From Candidatus Zixiibacteriota bacterium (GTDB lineage: Bacteria; Zixibacteria; MSB-5A5; RBG-16-43-9): a stretch of DNA of 49,410 nucleotides. The translations under genes were made by a program, and so were the position numbers. The DNA is taken from the NCBI GenBank assembly GCA_022865345.1, contig JALHSU010000087.1, positions 1-49,410 on the forward strand, in the 5' to 3' direction. Shown here piece by piece: positions 1-10,876 of this stretch. The notes beneath the pieces are model-generated. The model made no database searches, had not been told where the DNA came from, and saw only the letters and a program-made list of their open reading frames with translations. Every line of letters starts with the position of its first letter. Positions within the stretch are counted from its first letter, which is position 1.

Positions 1-1331
<1,331 letters not shown>

Positions 1332-2090
1332 ATGAGCTTGGTCAAAACCGAAGGGATCGTCCTGAAGAGCTTCAAGTATGGGGACTCCTCGCTCATCTTT
1401 TCCCTCTACACCAGAGATTTCGGGAAGGTAAAGGTCTTAGCCAAAGGGATAAAAAGGGCAAAAAGCAGGACTGCTCCACCTGGAACGTTTTCGCTGGTCG
1501 AGGTAGTTTTTTATAAAAGGGAGAGAAGCGAACTCCATCTTCTTTCCTCTGCTGAGACCCTGAAAAGTTTTTCGGGATTAAGCAAAAGCTTGAACCGTTT
1601 TTCCTGGGCAGCGGCTGTGTCTGAGCTTCTGGACCAGTTGATAAAAGGCGAGGAGTCAAACCCGAGGATTTTCAATTTGAGCCTGAAGACACTCTCAAGG
1701 ATGGAATTAACTGATGAGTCGAACCTGGAAAAGCTTTTCTGGAGTTTTGCACTCAAGCTCAGCACGCATTTAGGGTATAAGCCTAAATTAGATGCCTGCG
1801 TAAACTGTGGTAAGGAGATAAAAGAGGAAGAGGTTTTCTTCAGCCCGGAAAGAGGCGGGGTGATCTGCAAAAAGTGCGCAAAGGAGGATGAATATTTTCT
1901 CAAGCTCAACCGGAAATCGTATCTTATAGCCAGGAAGCTTCTATCCCTGGATATTAACAAGGCGGATAAATTCCCCGTAGATAAAGAAAACCTGGAAGAG
2001 ATCGCTGAGCTGGTCAAGAGTTTTATCAGTTATCATACCGGAGCAAAAGAGCTAAAAACTCTGGAATTCTTGAGGAAGATTTCGGGTTAA
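1332..2090 (+). CDS. recO: DNA repair protein RecO
   Basis: RecO helps RecR load RecA onto SSB-covered single-stranded DNA in gap repair and anneals complementary strands. The protein has 252 residues, the usual family length. The N-terminal OB-fold (about 1-80) opens with the typical VKTEGIVLKSFKYGDSSLI and contains KGIKRAKS. The C-terminal helical domain carries an intact zinc site, C156-x2-C159 and C179-x2-C182. The ATG follows the ftsB stop directly (TAG then ATG), so the gene is in the same operon. Confidence 0.93.
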   Translation: MSLVKTEGIVLKSFKYGDSSLIFSLYTRDFGKVKVLAKGIKRAKSRTAPPGTFSLVEVVFYKRERSELHLLSSAETLKSFSGLSKSLNRFSWAAAVSELLDQLIKGEESNPRIFNLSLKTLSRMELTDESNLEKLFWSFALKLSTHLGYKPKLDACVNCGKEIKEEEVFFSPERGGVICKKCAKEDEYFLKLNRKSYLIARKLLSLDINKADKFPVDKENLEEIAELVKSFISYHTGAKELKTLEFLRKISG

Positions 2091-2115
2091 TCAACAGGAA
2101 CTTTTTGGAGGAAAG

Positions 2116-3432
2116 GTGGCAAACAAGAAAAGTCAAGATTTAATGGATAAACTGGTCTCCCTGTGTAAAAGGAGAGGTTTCATTTTCCAGTCCAGCGAGA
2201 TCTATGGGGGGATAAATAGCTGCTGGGATTATGGGCCCTTAGGCGTGGAGCTTAAGAATAACATCAAACAGTGCTGGTGGAAAAGTATGACCCAGTTCCG
2301 GGATGATATCGAAGGGCTGGATGCCTCGATTCTAATGCATCCGCAGGTCTGGGTGACCTCAGGTCACGTAGCTTCTTTTGCTGACCCGATGGTAGACTGC
2401 AAGAACTGCAAGATGAGATTCAGAGCAGAAGAAGTTCAGGGAACGAAATGCCCTAATTGCGGTGGAGAATTGACTGAAGCCAGGCAGTTCAATCTGATGT
2501 TCAAAACCCATATGGGTCCAGTGGAGGATGATGCTTCAATGGTCTATCTTCGTCCGGAAACTGCCCAGGGTATTTATGTCAATTTCCTAAACGTATTAGC
2601 CCCTTCCAGGCAGAAACCTCCTTTCGGAATTGCTCAGATAGGGAAGGCTTTTAGAAACGAGATCTCCCCTGGCAATTTCATCTTCCGCTCGCGTGAATTC
2701 GAGCAGATGGAGATGCAGTTTTTTATCAACCCCAAAGAAGACGACAAATGGATCGAATACTGGAAAGAGGAGAGAATGAAATGGTATCATTCTCTGGGGA
2801 TAAAAAAAGAAAACCTGCGGTTTCACCAGCACGATAAAAAGGAATTAGCTTTTTATGCCAAGATGGCTTTTGACATAGAATATAATTTCCCCTTTGGCTG
2901 GAAGGAGATCGAGGGGATTCATAACCGCACCGATTATGACCTTTCCCGGCACACCCAGGCAACCGGGAAAGACCTTTCCTATTATGATGACCTGACCAGG
3001 GAAAGGTTTATTCCATACATAATCGAGACCTCAGCCGGGGTTGACCGCTCGTTGCTGGTCTGCCTGGTGGATGCTTACCACGAAGAGGTGGTCAAGGATG
3101 AGGAAAGAACCGTTTTGAAATTAGATCCCAAAATCGCGCCGATCAAAGCCGGGGTGTATCCCCTGGTCAAAAGGGAGAATATGCCAGAGATAGCAAAAAA
3201 GATCGAAGATCTGTTAAGACCTCATTTTAAGGTCTTCTATGATGAAGGGGGTGCCATTGGCAGAAGGTACAGAAGGCAGGATGAGGTGGGAACTCCATTC
3301 GGCATAACAGTTGACTCCCAGACGCTACAAGATCAGACAGTGACCTTGCGGGAGCGGGATTCGATGGAGCAGGTAAGAGTGAAAATTGATGAACTGGTGG
3401 GTGTTTTGAAAAAGAAGATATGGGGAAATTAA
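2116..3432 (+). CDS. glyS: Glycyl-tRNA synthetase, single-chain (alpha2) type
   Basis: This class II synthetase charges tRNA-Gly. At 438 residues it is the homodimeric form, not the alpha/beta form of many proteobacteria. Visible are the N-terminal SSEIYGGINSCWDYGPLG, a zinc-ribbon-like insert with C95-x2-C98 and a later CPNC pair, motif 2 around FRNEISPGNFIFRSREFEQME, motif 3 with ETSAGVDRSLL, and a C-terminal anticodon-binding domain containing YDEGGAIGRRYRRQDEVGTP. The start is GTG at 2116, with TTGGAGG just upstream (2105-2111). It lies 25 bases after recO and is probably cotranscribed. Confidence 0.96.
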   Translation: MANKKSQDLMDKLVSLCKRRGFIFQSSEIYGGINSCWDYGPLGVELKNNIKQCWWKSMTQFRDDIEGLDASILMHPQVWVTSGHVASFADPMVDCKNCKMRFRAEEVQGTKCPNCGGELTEARQFNLMFKTHMGPVEDDASMVYLRPETAQGIYVNFLNVLAPSRQKPPFGIAQIGKAFRNEISPGNFIFRSREFEQMEMQFFINPKEDDKWIEYWKEERMKWYHSLGIKKENLRFHQHDKKELAFYAKMAFDIEYNFPFGWKEIEGIHNRTDYDLSRHTQATGKDLSYYDDLTRERFIPYIIETSAGVDRSLLVCLVDAYHEEVVKDEERTVLKLDPKIAPIKAGVYPLVKRENMPEIAKKIEDLLRPHFKVFYDEGGAIGRRYRRQDEVGTPFGITVDSQTLQDQTVTLRERDSMEQVRVKIDELVGVLKKKIWGN

Positions 3433-3684
3433 GTAGACAGTAGACAGCATACAGTAAACAGGGAAAAACAACGTAGGGGCGACCCCCCGCGGTCGCCCGA
3501 GCCGTAGCCGTATGTCAATCATGATGAAGTCAGATTGACATCTCTGTGTCATTCTGAGCCCTACGGGCGAAGAATCTATAAAACCTGTAGTATAGGAAGC
3601 ACTAATAGATACTTCGCTTCGCTCAGCATGACAGCTAAAAAAGTAATTAATCAGCCCTAACGTAGTAATAGGAGGTACTTTTTT
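3433..3684. repeat. Intergenic repeat block after glyS
   Basis: Three repeat types lie side by side. At 3434-3462 is a degenerate tandem GTAGACAG-like tract that begins at the stop codon. At 3473-3498 is a GTAG-led hairpin (GGGCGACC paired with GGTCGCCC). At 3547-3633 is a long inverted repeat with arms TGTCATTCTGAG and CTCAGCATGACA, resembling a MITE-like element found dispersed in many bacterial genomes. No gene is visible here. Confidence 0.75.
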
Positions 3685-4242
3685 ATGAAACCCACAGATG
3701 AATTAAAAGAAGAGCACAAGGTCATTTTGAGGATGCTGAAGATTTTGGAAAAGGTCTCACAGAGTTTAGATGAAGGTAAAGAGGTTAAGCCTGAAGTCTT
3801 CAAGAAAGCAATTGATTTCATACGCAATTTTGCTGACAAGTGCCATCATGGCAAAGAAGAGGATACTCTTTTCCCGATGATGGAGAAATACGGGATACCC
3901 AGGGAGGGCGGTCCTCTGGGAGTAATGTTGTATGAGCACACCTTAGGCAGAAATTATGTCAAGGGTATGGCAGAGGCATTAGAAAAATATGAGAAAGGGG
4001 ATAAATCTTCTATCAAAAAACTGGTGGAAAATGCACGCGGTTATGCTGGCCTCTTAGCCCCACATATTTTTAAGGAAGATAATATTCTTTATGCAATGGC
4101 TGATAGAAATATCCCGGAAAAAGAGCAGAAGATTTTAGAGGAGAAGTTTGAAAAGATAGAAAAAGAGGTTATTGGGGAAGGAAAACATCACGAGTACCTG
4201 CATCTGGTTGAGGAGTTAGAGAAGCAATTGGGTTTGATTTGA
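3685..4242 (+). CDS. Hemerythrin HHE-domain protein
   Basis: A 185-residue soluble protein of the hemerythrin-like HHE family, four-helix bundles that bind a di-iron centre. Putative ligands fit the family pattern: EEHKVI near residue 10, CHHGKEEDTLFPMM around 53-66, YEHTLGR around 87, and APHIFKEDNILY around 124. The family is linked to oxygen, NO or iron-sulphur protection, but the role here cannot be read from sequence. It has a strong ribosome site (AGGAGGTA) and is flanked by repeats on both sides, so it is probably its own unit. Confidence 0.87.
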   Translation: MKPTDELKEEHKVILRMLKILEKVSQSLDEGKEVKPEVFKKAIDFIRNFADKCHHGKEEDTLFPMMEKYGIPREGGPLGVMLYEHTLGRNYVKGMAEALEKYEKGDKSSIKKLVENARGYAGLLAPHIFKEDNILYAMADRNIPEKEQKILEEKFEKIEKEVIGEGKHHEYLHLVEELEKQLGLI

Positions 4243-4294
4243 TGGGATAGATTATTACCACCACAATATTCTGAAAAATTGAAAGAAAGTAGAG

Positions 4295-4354
4295 TTCCCT
4301 CTCCCCTTGTGGCAGAGGGTTAGGGAGAGGGGAACACCCTCCCATCAAGGGAGG
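4295..4354. repeat. Two adjacent hairpins before the first GNAT gene
   Basis: TTCCCTCTCCCC (4295-4306) pairs with GGGAGAGGGGAA (4323-4334). A second small hairpin follows: CCTCCC (4338-4343) with GGGAGG (4349-4354). The right arm of the second contains the Shine-Dalgarno sequence of the gene starting at 4360, so folding could mask its ribosome site. Confidence 0.6.
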
Positions 4355-4359
4355 AGAAA

Positions 4360-4890
4360 ATGAAAGAGAACTTGCGGATTATGTCTGGAGGTCAAATGCT
4401 AATCCGGGAGATGAAAAAAGAAGACATCGAGGATTCGATTGAGCTTTCGAGAACTGTTCGGGAAAAAACCTGGGAGAAGTATGAGAAGGAGGTCTATCCC
4501 AGGAAGCTTCTGGATGAGGAGCTTCAACTTTATTCCTATGATACTTTCTTGAGATTTATCGGAGATGAGAACAGATATGGTTTTGTGGCTGAAGAAGACG
4601 GCAGAATAGTCGGGCTGACTATCGGCAGATTTGACCAGGGTGGGGTATCAGACCTTTCCTGGATCTGCACGGCATTGGATGAACAGGGTAAAGGGATTGG
4701 AAAAAAGCTGATTAACAAAGTCGCAGATTACTCCCAAAAAAAAGGATGCCATAAGCTTTTCGCCTATACCACACCAAGTCTTATTACCGCAGTTAATTTG
4801 TATTTGTCATCAGGTTTTGTGCAGGAAGCTCATCTACGCAAGCACTGGCATAAATTAGATTTTCTGATTATGTCAAAATTGTTGGAATGA
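4360..4890 (+). CDS. GNAT-family N-acetyltransferase
   Basis: A 176-residue GCN5-related acetyltransferase that would transfer an acetyl group from acetyl-CoA to an unknown amine. The acetyl-CoA loop appears as DEQGKGIGKKLINKVADYS (about 107-125), preceded by the beta-strand region DLSWICTALD and followed by FAYTTPSLITAVNLYLSSGFV. The ATG at 4360 has GGAGG six bases upstream; ATGs at 4381 and 4396 are alternatives. The substrate cannot be inferred. The gene stands alone between repeat blocks. Confidence 0.87.
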   Translation: MKENLRIMSGGQMLIREMKKEDIEDSIELSRTVREKTWEKYEKEVYPRKLLDEELQLYSYDTFLRFIGDENRYGFVAEEDGRIVGLTIGRFDQGGVSDLSWICTALDEQGKGIGKKLINKVADYSQKKGCHKLFAYTTPSLITAVNLYLSSGFVQEAHLRKHWHKLDFLIMSKLLE

Positions 4891-4976
4891 GTAGACAGTA
4901 GACAGCATACAGTAGACAGGGAGAACAGCTCCGCCCCCGCACAGTACCAGTATACCCACGTTGCCACAACGTGGGT
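4891..4976. repeat. GTAGACAG-type tract and a 10-bp perfect palindrome
   Basis: At 4891-4921 a degenerate GTAGACAG tract begins right after the TGA stop of the preceding gene. At 4954-4976 ACCCACGTTG and CAACGTGGGT form a perfect 10-bp stem with a three-base loop. The GTG inside the right arm is an unlikely start for the next gene. Confidence 0.7.
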
Positions 4977-5024
4977 CAATTTTCCCACCCTGAGGGTAAG
5001 GTGGAGCTACCACAAATTATTAGG

Positions 5025-5666
5025 ATGAATCCAAACTTATCCCTCAAAATAGTCCGCATTAAGCTTAAAGGAGAAAGGCTAATCATCCGTCCGCTTAGCA
5101 GGGACGATATTGACAAAAGGCTAAAATGGAAACCTTACCCTGATCCGTTATATGCTCATTACAATTTAGGGGAGATGACTGAGGCTCAGAAAAAGGAATG
5201 GTATCTGAAAAGAAAAAAAGACCCTCATATGCTTTACCTGTCCATTGACAGTCTCAAAGAGGAGCTTTTAGGATTTTTAAATATCTATGACCTTGACTGG
5301 GGGAATAAAAAGGCAAAGCTAGGCATCTATTTCGGGTGTGAACATACTGATAAAGGTTATGGGACTGAAGCAATTAAGACCCTTCTGCCTTATTATTTTG
5401 AGAAGATGAGATTCAAGGAGCTGTATTTAGATGTTGCCGCTTTGAACAAAAAGGCTATTAAATGTTATCTCAATTGCGGGTTTGAATTTTTCAGAACTAA
5501 ATTCGAAAAACATGATCCGAGAAACAAGATAAATATCTTTGGATATGAACGTTTCAAAGATATAAGGAAATATTTCAAACAAGAGGGTGATGAAATCCTG
5601 GTGCAGTTCAAGGAGATGAGGATAACTAAGGAGATTTGGGAGAAGAAACAAGTAGATAGTAGGTAG
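5025..5666 (+). CDS. GNAT-family N-acetyltransferase (RimJ/RimL-like)
   Basis: About 213 residues. The N-terminal half has the RimJ/RimL-like pattern (LKGERLIIRPLSRDDIDKRL), and the acetyl-CoA region reads GCEHTDKGYGTEAIKTLLPY, followed by LDVAALNKKAIKCYLNCGF. An upstream GTG at 4971 is in frame but lies inside a palindrome, so I prefer ATG 5025, although its ribosome site is weak. The last codons (KKQVDSR) and the stop are encoded by a GTAGACAG-like repeat, so repeat DNA has been taken into the coding end. Substrate unknown. Confidence 0.82.
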   Translation: MNPNLSLKIVRIKLKGERLIIRPLSRDDIDKRLKWKPYPDPLYAHYNLGEMTEAQKKEWYLKRKKDPHMLYLSIDSLKEELLGFLNIYDLDWGNKKAKLGIYFGCEHTDKGYGTEAIKTLLPYYFEKMRFKELYLDVAALNKKAIKCYLNCGFEFFRTKFEKHDPRNKINIFGYERFKDIRKYFKQEGDEILVQFKEMRITKEIWEKKQVDSR

Positions 5667-5695
5667 TAGCGAGCATATTGGGAAAAGATATATTC

Positions 5696-5811
5696 GTAGC
5701 GCGAGCCTTTCAGGCTCGCTTTCGTTTACCAGAAGCTTTTCGTTGATTATTTCAGGAGTTGTTTCTGACACCGAAGTTCATTAGATCCTGTCAGGTCTGA
5801 GGACCTGACAG
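5696..5811. repeat. Two intergenic hairpins upstream of tilS
   Basis: GCGAGCC (5701-5707) pairs with GGCTCGC (about 5713-5719). CTGTCAGGTC (5788-5797) pairs perfectly with GACCTGACAG (5802-5811) across a four-base loop. Both belong to the general class of short GC-rich intergenic hairpins that recur in this window. Confidence 0.65.
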
Positions 5812-5831
5812 AACAAATTCCCCCTTTTGGT

Positions 5832-5859
5832 TTGACAATTCCTCTAAAAACCATATCTT
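5832..5859 (+). promoter_or_regulatory. Putative sigma-70 type promoter for tilS
   Basis: TTGACA at 5832-5837 is followed after 16 bases by TATCTT (5854-5859). The -35 box is perfect and the -10 box imperfect. It sits about 50 bases before the tilS start, at the head of the tilS-hpt-ftsH run, after a repeat block with no gene. Confidence 0.5.
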
Positions 5860-5911
5860 TTTGTAGTATAGTCCAAGAAATCAGGGTAGGCAAAAAGGGT
5901 AAGAGATTCTT

Positions 5912-7303
5912 ATGGAAATACTGCTGAAATTTGAACAGACAATCGGGCGTTTTAATATGCTACAAAAGGGGGATAGGGTAATTGTTGCCTGTTCCGGAGG
6001 TCCGGATTCTGTGGCGCTGCTTTATCTTTTATATCAGATAAAGGAAAAATATGATTTGAAACTTTTTGTTGCTCTTATAAATCATAAGCTCAGGGGTGAA
6101 GAGTCAGATAAGGACGAGAGATTTGTCAAAAGCTTGGCACGGGATTTAAGATTAGACTTTCATACCAGGTCTTTCGATGTCGCAAAAATTGCCAGGAAGA
6201 AAAAGCTTTCTATCGAAGAAGCTGCCAGGGAAGTCAGGTATCAGTACTTGGACAAGTTAGCTCAAAGGTTAAAAGCGACCAAAATAGCCTTAGGACATAA
6301 TGCAGATGACCAGGCAGAAACCGTGCTGATGCGCCTGATCAGAGGAACAGGAGCTTTAGGTCTGACAGGAATGTCGATTGTAAGGGGTAAGATCATCAGA
6401 CCACTTCTGCAAATAAAAAGAGAGGAGATAGAGGAGTTTCTCAAAGAACAAAATCTTGATTTCCGAATCGATTCATCTAATTTAAGACAGGATTACCTGA
6501 GAAACAGGATAAGATTGGAGCTTTTGCCTCATCTCAAAAGGAATTATAATCCGAAAATCATCGATACACTAAACCGGACTGCTTCTATTTTAACTGCTCA
6601 GGAAGATTATCTCGAGAAAGAGACTCTAAAGGAATTTGGAAAGGTGGCAAAGGCTCAAAAGGAGAAGATTTCGCTTGATTTAGATAAGTTATTTAGTTAT
6701 GATATTTTTTTACAAAGAGAGATGCTCAGGTTGGTTTTCGAACGGTTAGGAGGAGGTGGATTTAAGGCAAGTTTCAATCTGGTAGAGCGGGTTCTGAGCT
6801 TAGCTCAGCAAAAGAAGGCAGGCAGAAGAGTCTTCCTGAATAAAGATGTTCTGGCTGAAATCTCTGCCAGGCATCTGAATTTCTATAAGGTAAAAAAGAC
6901 GGAAAAAGATCAGCCGTTGATTTTTCCGGGAATAGTAGAGTCCAGAAAATTCGGGATAAGGTTAGATTCAGAGGTAATCAAAAGGAAAAATCTGAAAGAA
7001 AAGCCTTATTCAAAAGACGAGATGACTGCCTCCCTCGACTGGGATAAGTTGAAACCGCCGTTCATCTTAAGAAATCCGAGGACAGGGGACCGGTTCAGAC
7101 CTCTGGGAATGAAGGGGACCAAAAGTCTGAAAGATTTCCTGACAGACCTTAAAGTTCCTCGTTATGAAAAGGAAAGAGTTCTGGTTTTAACCTCCAATGA
7201 TTGGATAGTCTGGGTCTTGGGATATAGAATTGCAGATGAATTCAAAGTGAGAAAAACCACAGAGAATATCTTAAAAATAGAAGCTAAAGAAACTGGAGAA
7301 TGA
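5912..7303 (+). CDS. tilS: tRNA(Ile)-lysidine synthase
   Basis: TilS converts C34 of tRNA-Ile(CAU) to lysidine using ATP and lysine, so that AUA is read as Ile. The 463-residue protein has the PP-loop motif VIVACSGGPDSVALLYLL (SGGPDS at 28-33), followed by ALINHKLRGEESD, ALGHNADDQAETVLMRLIRGTG and the substrate region RIDSSNLRQDYLRNRIR. A C-terminal domain around NPRTGDRFRPLGMKGTKSLKDF is also typical. The next gene overlaps it by four bases (ATGA), and tilS-hpt-ftsH is a widely conserved order. Confidence 0.95.
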   Translation: MEILLKFEQTIGRFNMLQKGDRVIVACSGGPDSVALLYLLYQIKEKYDLKLFVALINHKLRGEESDKDERFVKSLARDLRLDFHTRSFDVAKIARKKKLSIEEAAREVRYQYLDKLAQRLKATKIALGHNADDQAETVLMRLIRGTGALGLTGMSIVRGKIIRPLLQIKREEIEEFLKEQNLDFRIDSSNLRQDYLRNRIRLELLPHLKRNYNPKIIDTLNRTASILTAQEDYLEKETLKEFGKVAKAQKEKISLDLDKLFSYDIFLQREMLRLVFERLGGGGFKASFNLVERVLSLAQQKKAGRRVFLNKDVLAEISARHLNFYKVKKTEKDQPLIFPGIVESRKFGIRLDSEVIKRKNLKEKPYSKDEMTASLDWDKLKPPFILRNPRTGDRFRPLGMKGTKSLKDFLTDLKVPRYEKERVLVLTSNDWIVWVLGYRIADEFKVRKTTENILKIEAKETGE

Positions 7304-7854
7304 GAAGAAAAGGGATTAAGATAATCATCCCAAAAAGGGAGCTGGACAAACGGATAAGAGAGTTAGGGAGTAAAATCTCCAGGGACTATGCGGGTAAAGA
7401 GCCGATATTAATCGGGATACTCAAGGGCAGCTTCATTTTCTTAGCTGATCTGGTCAGGCAGATAAAAATCCCGCATCAGGTCGATTTCATTGCAGTTGCC
7501 AGCTATGGCCAGGAGATAGTCGGCAGCGGGGCAGTCAAACTGATCAAGGACCTAAACGTTAATATCGAGGGAAAAGACGTAATAATCATAGAGGATATCG
7601 TGGATACTGGTTTAACCCTGAACTTCATAAAAAAAAACTTGCTTCTGCGTTGTCCGAAAAGCATAGAGATAGTTACCCTTTTAGACCGTAAGGAGAGGAG
7701 AAAAGTCGAGGTCCCGATCAGATATGCAGGTTTTGCAATACCCAACGAGTTCGTCGTGGGTTACGGATTGGACTTAGCCGAAAGATACCGTAACCTGCCT
7801 TATATAGCCAGGGTCGAAGGAGCGAAGTTGTCCCAAAGAAAGCTTGAGCTTTGA
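7300..7854 (+). CDS. hpt: Hypoxanthine(-guanine) phosphoribosyltransferase
   Basis: This purine salvage enzyme makes IMP or GMP from hypoxanthine or guanine and PRPP. It has 184 residues. Visible are the flexible-loop region [18 protein letters not shown], the PRPP-binding motif [14 protein letters not shown], the base-contact region [14 protein letters not shown] and the C-terminal [19 protein letters not shown]. It overlaps tilS by four bases and ends just before ftsH, so all three are probably translated from one message. Confidence 0.95.
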   Translation: MRRKGIKIIIPKRELDKRIRELGSKISRDYAGKEPILIGILKGSFIFLADLVRQIKIPHQVDFIAVASYGQEIVGSGAVKLIKDLNVNIEGKDVIIIEDIVDTGLTLNFIKKNLLLRCPKSIEIVTLLDRKERRKVEVPIRYAGFAIPNEFVVGYGLDLAERYRNLPYIARVEGAKLSQRKLEL

Positions 7855-7883
7855 GAATAAATAAAGGTGATAAGGTGAAATAT

Positions 7884-9875
7884 ATGAATGGAAAAAAAGA
7901 AAACTCGAATCGAGGCAACAGGTTTAAGCCTGAGAAGAAGAATAGATCGAAAAGAGTCCCTGAAGGTGAAAAACCAGGTGGTGAATTCCCCTGGAGAAAA
8001 GCAGGAAGGACTCTTCTGATCTGGCTGGTTTTGATCATCATCTCGGTGTACCTTTTCCAGTATTACAATCGCGGCTTTAAAAAAGAAGCCGAGATAAACT
8101 ATACTGAGTTTTTGGAGCAGCTTGATTCCAATAATGTTAAAACCGCTCTTATGGTGGAGAAGGATATAAGTGGCGATTTCGTTAAGCCAATTAAAAAGAC
8201 AGAAGGTAATGTTACCAGATCATACCTGAATTACAAACTGCATCTCCCTTTTGATGACCCTTCTCTTTTACAGAAATTAGTAGCAAAAGGGGTGCAGATA
8301 AAAGCTGAACCACCCAAATTCAACTGGTCAGGGCTTCTCCTGGGGGTACTGCCTTATCTTCTGCTCTTGGGTTTTCTCTGGTTTATCCTTTTCAGGCAGA
8401 TGCAAGGGGGCACCAAAGGGATATTCTCTTTTGGCAAAAGCCGTGCCAGACTCCAGACCGGGAATACTCCTAAGGTCACCTTCAACGATGTAGCAGGAGC
8501 AGACGAGGCTAAACAGGAGTTGCAGGAGGTCATAGAGTTTTTAAAAGACCCTTCTAAATTCCAGAGATTAGGAGGTAAAATCCCCAAAGGGGTGTTACTT
8601 TTAGGGGCACCCGGCACGGGCAAGACCCTTTTAGCCAGAGCAGTTGCCGGAGAAGCCGGGGTTCCTTTTTTCAGTATGAGCGGGTCAGATTTTGTGGAGA
8701 TGTTCGTGGGAGTCGGTGCCTCCAGGGTCAGGGACCTATTTGACCAGGGAAAGAAAAATGCCCCCTGTATAATCTTCATCGATGAAATAGATGCAGTAGG
8801 CCGTCACAGAGGCGCAGGATTGGGCGGCGGGCATGACGAGAGAGAACAGACCTTAAATCAGCTTTTGGTGGAGATGGATGGTTTTGAGTCGAATGAGGGC
8901 GTGATTCTCTTAGCAGCCACTAACCGCCCGGATGTTTTAGACCCGGCTCTTTTAAGACCTGGCAGATTCGACCGCCAGGTGGTAGTAGATATTCCTGACG
9001 TAAAAGGTAGAGAGGGCATCTTGAAAGTTCATATCCGGAAAATAAAGATGTCTGAGGATGTAAATCTATCAATCTTAGCCAGAGGAACTCCAGGTCTTTC
9101 AGGAGCAGACTTAGCTAACCTGGTGAATGAGGCAGCACTTTTAGCTGCCAGAAAAAATCATGATAAGGTTACTATGGATGATTTTGAGGAGGCAAAGGAT
9201 AAGGTGATGATGGGAACTGAGAGGAGAAGCCTGGTAATAAATGAAGAGGAGAAAAAACTTACCGCTTATCATGAGTCCGGGCATGCACTGGTGGCTAAAC
9301 TTACCCCTGGTTCTGATCCGGTTCACAAGATGACCATAATCCCCAGGGGGTTATCCCTGGGTTTAACCCATTATCTGCCCATAGATGAAAAGCATACCCA
9401 TTCCAAAGGGTATCTGGAGACCAAGCTGGTGCACCTTTTAGGCGGCAGGGTTGCAGAGAGGTTAGTCTTCAATGAGCTGACCACTGGAGCGGGGAATGAT
9501 ATCGAGAGAGCTACTGAGCTTGCCAGAAAGATGGTATGCGAATGGGGGATGAGCGACAAGTTAGGTCCTTTGACCTTCGGGAAAAAAGAAGAGGAGATCT
9601 TTTTAGGACGGGAGATAGCCAAACACAGGGATTACAGCGAAATGACTGCTCAGGAGATCGACGAGGAGGTAAAAAGGATTGTCGAAGAAGCGGAGAAAAA
9701 AGCCTTCGATCTTTTAAGCGGCAACTTAGATAAGCTTCATCTTTTAGCTGAGGCTCTTTTAGAGAAGGAGATTCTGGATGGAGAGGAGATAGACCGGATT
9801 CTAAGGGGGGAGAAACTTGAGAATAAAAACAGTGACCAGAAAAGCAAAGTAGAAGATAAAAAGGAATCAAAATAA
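7884..9875 (+). CDS. ftsH: ATP-dependent zinc metalloprotease FtsH
   Basis: This membrane AAA+ protease degrades misassembled membrane proteins and selected regulators. From ATG 7884 it has 663 residues, with membrane segments near 40-60 and 150-170 and a periplasmic loop between them. The AAA domain has [13 protein letters not shown] (about 241-253), Walker [16 protein letters not shown] and the second region of homology [21 protein letters not shown]. The zinc site is HESGH from H463, with [13 protein letters not shown] downstream. I chose ATG 7884 over TTG 7851, which overlaps hpt, because AAGGTG lies six bases upstream. The C-terminus is Lys/Glu-rich. Confidence 0.96.
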   Translation: MNGKKENSNRGNRFKPEKKNRSKRVPEGEKPGGEFPWRKAGRTLLIWLVLIIISVYLFQYYNRGFKKEAEINYTEFLEQLDSNNVKTALMVEKDISGDFVKPIKKTEGNVTRSYLNYKLHLPFDDPSLLQKLVAKGVQIKAEPPKFNWSGLLLGVLPYLLLLGFLWFILFRQMQGGTKGIFSFGKSRARLQTGNTPKVTFNDVAGADEAKQELQEVIEFLKDPSKFQRLGGKIPKGVLLLGAPGTGKTLLARAVAGEAGVPFFSMSGSDFVEMFVGVGASRVRDLFDQGKKNAPCIIFIDEIDAVGRHRGAGLGGGHDEREQTLNQLLVEMDGFESNEGVILLAATNRPDVLDPALLRPGRFDRQVVVDIPDVKGREGILKVHIRKIKMSEDVNLSILARGTPGLSGADLANLVNEAALLAARKNHDKVTMDDFEEAKDKVMMGTERRSLVINEEEKKLTAYHESGHALVAKLTPGSDPVHKMTIIPRGLSLGLTHYLPIDEKHTHSKGYLETKLVHLLGGRVAERLVFNELTTGAGNDIERATELARKMVCEWGMSDKLGPLTFGKKEEEIFLGREIAKHRDYSEMTAQEIDEEVKRIVEEAEKKAFDLLSGNLDKLHLLAEALLEKEILDGEEIDRILRGEKLENKNSDQKSKVEDKKESK

Positions 9876-9985
9876 AAGTAAGGATGAACCTGAAAAAGGT
9901 AGAGAAGATCCTTCTTAAAAAGGGTGACAGAAATCTTCAAAGGGGAATGTAGCCGTCCTTATACACTCGTTTTATCAGGGGAAAT

Positions 9986-10870
9986 ATGAACCTTAAAGGA
10001 CAAGGACTAAAAGAGCTCAATCAGAAGAAAGGATACTTACTGGAAATTGGACAGAGAGTACTTGATCTTTCCTCTCGCACACATCTTATGGGTGTGCTGA
10101 ATGTTACCCCGGATTCATTTTCAGATGGAGGAAAGTTTTTCAAGCCGGAGGAGGCAGTAAAACAGGGGCTCAAATTAGCAGAAGAAGGTGCGGATATAAT
10201 CGATATAGGCGGTGAATCTACCAGACCGGGTTCAGAACCCGTAACTATCGAGGAAGAACTGCGCAGAGTTATACCGGTGATTGAGGAATTAACTAAAATG
10301 ATTCAGGTCCCGATCTCGATAGACACCTATAAATCCAGAGTAGCAAAGGAGGCTTTGGACTCCGGGGCTTCAATGGTCAACGACATAAGCGGGTTGAGGT
10401 ATGATCCTGAGATGAAGAAAGTCATAGCTAAATACGATGTTCCGGTAGTCTTAATGCATATTAAGGGAACACCGAAGAATATGCAGGAGAATCCTCATTA
10501 TGATAACCTGATTGAAGAGATTAAAACATATCTAATAGAATCTATAAAAATTGCCAAAGAAGCCGGTATCGATGAAGACAAAATAATTATCGATCCCGGA
10601 ATAGGGTTTGGTAAAACCCCGGAAGATAACTTAAGGATATTGAAAAATCTTAATGAGTTCACAGAGTTAGGCAGACCACTTATGGTTGGAGTTTCGCGTA
10701 AGTCGTTTATCGGAAAAATATTAAATCTGCCGACTGAAGAGAGGTTAGAGGGTAGTTTAGCCTCGATGGCAGCTGCCATAATGAACGACGCAAATATCTT
10801 AAGAGTGCATAATGTCAAAGAAAGCAAAAGGGTGGCAAAATTAGTGGATGCAATCTTAACGTCAGGTTAG
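9986..10870 (+). CDS. folP: Dihydropteroate synthase
   Basis: FolP condenses p-aminobenzoate with dihydropterin pyrophosphate in folate synthesis and is the sulfonamide target. It has 294 residues forming a TIM barrel. Both family signatures are present: GVLNVTPDSFSDGGKFF and GADIIDIGGESTRPGSEPV. Further on are PISIDTYKSRVAKEAL, MVNDISG, IIIDPGIGFGKTPEDN and MVGVSRKSFIG. The N-terminal ~30 residues precede the canonical domain. cdaA follows six bases later; folP next to cdaA is known from other FCB-group bacteria. The 110 bases before it contain no convincing gene. Confidence 0.95.
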   Translation: MNLKGQGLKELNQKKGYLLEIGQRVLDLSSRTHLMGVLNVTPDSFSDGGKFFKPEEAVKQGLKLAEEGADIIDIGGESTRPGSEPVTIEEELRRVIPVIEELTKMIQVPISIDTYKSRVAKEALDSGASMVNDISGLRYDPEMKKVIAKYDVPVVLMHIKGTPKNMQENPHYDNLIEEIKTYLIESIKIAKEAGIDEDKIIIDPGIGFGKTPEDNLRILKNLNEFTELGRPLMVGVSRKSFIGKILNLPTEERLEGSLASMAAAIMNDANILRVHNVKESKRVAKLVDAILTSG

Positions 10871-10876
10871 CAAAAG

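Noticed and set aside
3434-3462. GTAGACAG tracts considered as CRISPR repeats
   Set aside because: Units are 7-8 bases, degenerate and contiguous, without spacers, and no cas genes are in the window.
4971-5024. GTG 4971 as start of the second GNAT gene
   Set aside because: The codon lies in the right arm of a perfect palindrome and the added residues do not match the family; ATG 5025 begins near the conserved domain.
9885-9953. Possible 22-codon gene between ftsH and folP
   Set aside because: It is too short, has no clear ribosome site and no similarity I can recognise; its opening codons merely resemble the folP start.
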